Source of the DNA: Patescibacteria group bacterium UBA661
Lineage (GTDB): Bacteria > Patescibacteriota > Minisyncoccia > Phycocordibacterales > UBA918
Length of the DNA stretch: 23,814 nt
Direction: 5' to 3'
Assembly (NCBI GenBank): GCA_002299465.1
Contig: DBNX01000030.1
Location: forward strand, 1-23,814
The translations under genes were made by a program, and so were the position numbers. Under the pieces are notes generated by a model. It was not told the DNA's origin and made no database searches. It saw only the letters and a list, made by a program, of their open reading frames with translations. This document shows, in pieces, positions 22,532-23,814 of the stretch (position 1 is the stretch's first letter; every line of letters begins with the position of its first letter).

Positions 22532-23500
22532 ATGCAAAAAATCTCTATTTTAATTTTTAGTCTACTGTTTATTCCAGTAATGGTTTTTGCTCAGGCTACA
22601 CCTCCACCGATTTTTAATAAGGAAGTTTTAAACATTGATTTTAACCCACCCTTTCCACAACCAAACGCCAACTTTACCGCGACCCTTAATGATCATTCTC
22701 TGCCAGTGCAAGTTACAAATATCCGCTGGTTTATAAATGGGGAGGCGTTTGCCGATAAACAAAACCTTCGTCGCCTTGAACTAACAAGCCCCGGCGCCGG
22801 TGAGTCAATTACTGTTTCTGCTCTACTAAACTTAGCCAATGGTACCACCATGGAAGTAGAAAATACCCTATCTCCAGCTTACCTAGACATTATAATCGAA
22901 CCTCAAACCCGCACCCCCGCCTTTTACCAAGGACGCCCACTACCATCTTTTGGTAGTACTATTAATGCCACCGCCCTAGTGAATGGTGATCCGAGTCAAG
23001 CTGGTAACTATATTTATACCTGGCGTGTCAACGGAAATACCCTTGAGGGGGGTGCGATTCGTGGTCGCAACGTAGTGTCTTTTACTATGCCGCGCGGTCG
23101 TCTTTCCTCATTAAGCCTAGAAGTACAAAGACCCACTGGTGAAGTGGTGGCTCGTCGCCTAATTGAAGTATCAGCTCATACTCCACAGTTAATTTTCTAT
23201 GAATCTAGTAGCCTATACGGATTGCGGGAAAGAGCCATCCCAGAAAATCTAGTTCTCTCTGGCACAACCATGACCGTCCGCGCCGAACCTTATCATCTAA
23301 ATCTAGAAGTTTTTAACAATCCTAACGTAGCTGAGTGGGAAATTGATAATGTTGAACAACCTTTTCAGTTTTTGAATCCCTACGAAATTACTTTTTCCCT
23401 CCTTAATATGGGAGCGCGGTCAACTATCTCCTTTCACGTACGAGATACTGTTCAGGTGTTGCAGGGTGCTAACGCTGATTTTGTTGTAACGACTAATTAA
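22532..23500 (+). CDS. Secreted beta-rich, Ig-like protein, T4SS-associated
   Basis: 322 residues with a clear signal peptide (1-20, cleavage likely after VFA-20). The mature chain is beta-rich with repeated features of Ig-like/PKD folds: ITWF-like strands (IRWFINGEAF 63-72, YTWRVNGNTL, AEWEIDNVEQPF). I count about three such domains but cannot fix their borders. No membrane span follows, so it should be exported. Extracellular Ig-like proteins often mediate adhesion or build surface structures. Its place between a membrane protein and another anchored protein, 4 bases from the next gene, links it to the secretion apparatus. Function is not known. Confidence 0.85.
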   Translation: MQKISILIFSLLFIPVMVFAQATPPPIFNKEVLNIDFNPPFPQPNANFTATLNDHSLPVQVTNIRWFINGEAFADKQNLRRLELTSPGAGESITVSALLNLANGTTMEVENTLSPAYLDIIIEPQTRTPAFYQGRPLPSFGSTINATALVNGDPSQAGNYIYTWRVNGNTLEGGAIRGRNVVSFTMPRGRLSSLSLEVQRPTGEVVARRLIEVSAHTPQLIFYESSSLYGLRERAIPENLVLSGTTMTVRAEPYHLNLEVFNNPNVAEWEIDNVEQPFQFLNPYEITFSLLNMGARSTISFHVRDTVQVLQGANADFVVTTN

Positions 23501-23503
23501 AAT

Positions 23504-23814
23504 ATGAAAACCACAAATCTACTCATCATCGGCGTTATCCTAGTCATTCTACTAGTAGCCCTTCTGGTTTATTTGCTTCTTTTTAGCGGACAAAGATCGC
23601 CGGTTAATTTTGCCGACCTGAACATTGGTGGGCAAATTGATGACACAGTAGTCACACCACCAGAAACTCCAGAAGAAATTGCGGAACCGGTCGTCAATTT
23701 AGATAGACCAAGACTACGCCAGTTAACTACCCGACCAACCATTGGTTTTGTGGAAACCCAAGCTACTTCTACCGAGCCTCTATTCATTAAGTATATGGAA
23801 GCAGGTAGTGGTAA
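23504..23814 (+). CDS. Membrane-anchored exported protein, truncated by the window end
   Basis: The frame opens with ATG at 23504, 3 bases after the previous stop, and runs open to the edge (103 codons). It has a short cytoplasmic start (MKTTN), one membrane span (about 6-28), a hydrophilic Pro/Glu-rich linker (about 50-65) and the start of an exported domain ending in FIKYMEAGSG. I recall unnamed CPR proteins with a similar short span and a beta-propeller-like domain after a comparable YxExGTGH segment, but too little is present to confirm this. Confidence 0.8.
   Translation, partial: MKTTNLLIIGVILVILLVALLVYLLLFSGQRSPVNFADLNIGGQIDDTVVTPPETPEEIAEPVVNLDRPRLRQLTTRPTIGFVETQATSTEPLFIKYMEAGSG

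Noticed and set aside
1..23814. CRISPR array, tRNA or rRNA genes
   Set aside because: No regularly spaced direct repeats and no cloverleaf or rRNA-like stretches were seen on reading the non-coding parts.

Overview
The window looks like chromosome from a Candidate Phyla Radiation bacterium (Patescibacteria, most likely a Paceibacteria/'Parcubacteria' lineage). The evidence is gene content: a compact VirB6/PrgI/TraC/VirB4 block mixed with CPR-type unnamed membrane proteins, a DksA-like protein with a Ser/His-substituted zinc finger, an HGFNG-type LysM-M23 peptidase, and essentially no Shine-Dalgarno sequences. No UGA falls inside any recognised gene and pnp ends in UGA, so UGA appears to be a stop and not glycine (unlike Gracilibacteria/Absconditabacteria). 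The assignment is inference from protein families only.

Layout. (1) 1-800: the last codons of an upstream gene with its terminator, then a small IS200/REP-type element whose Y1 transposase lies between two like-oriented GC-rich hairpins. (2) 840-1763 (minus): a Xer-type tyrosine recombinase. (3) 1829-5026: rpsO with its own extended -10 promoter, structured leader and terminator, then an NYN-domain (LabA/DUF88) protein and pnp. This is the classical rpsO-pnp neighbourhood with a putative nuclease between them. (4) 5091-8713: an unnamed Pro-rich membrane protein, a TraR/DksA-like protein and the ComM AAA+ ATPase as a tight operon, closed by a 34-bp palindromic terminator shared with the convergent LysM-M23 peptidase (8761-9738, minus). 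(5) 9739-10137: a non-coding control region with two near-identical palindromes in front of a UvrD/PcrA helicase, followed by rsmA. (6) 13077-23814 (runs off the end): a type IV secretion-like block in two transcription units. The first has a TSP3-motif membrane protein, a secreted Cys-containing protein with a duplicated C-terminal domain, a VirB6/TrbL-like channel and a Pro-rich soluble protein, then a terminator and a 22-bp hairpin. The second has a PrgI-like protein, a TraC-like N-terminal VirB4 half, the VirB4 ATPase, a coiled-coil membrane protein, a secreted Ig-like protein and a truncated membrane-anchored protein.

Two features run across the whole window. None of the forward protein genes has an AGGAGG-like site upstream. 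Several units begin with a TGnTAnnnT extended -10 box placed 6-8 nt before the ATG, so their transcripts should be leaderless. The type IV-like block has an inner-membrane channel, an energising ATPase and exported partners, but no VirD4, VirB11, relaxase or outer-membrane core inside the window. Its role (DNA uptake or transfer, or contact with a host cell) cannot be settled from sequence. I saw no CRISPR array, rRNA or tRNA.
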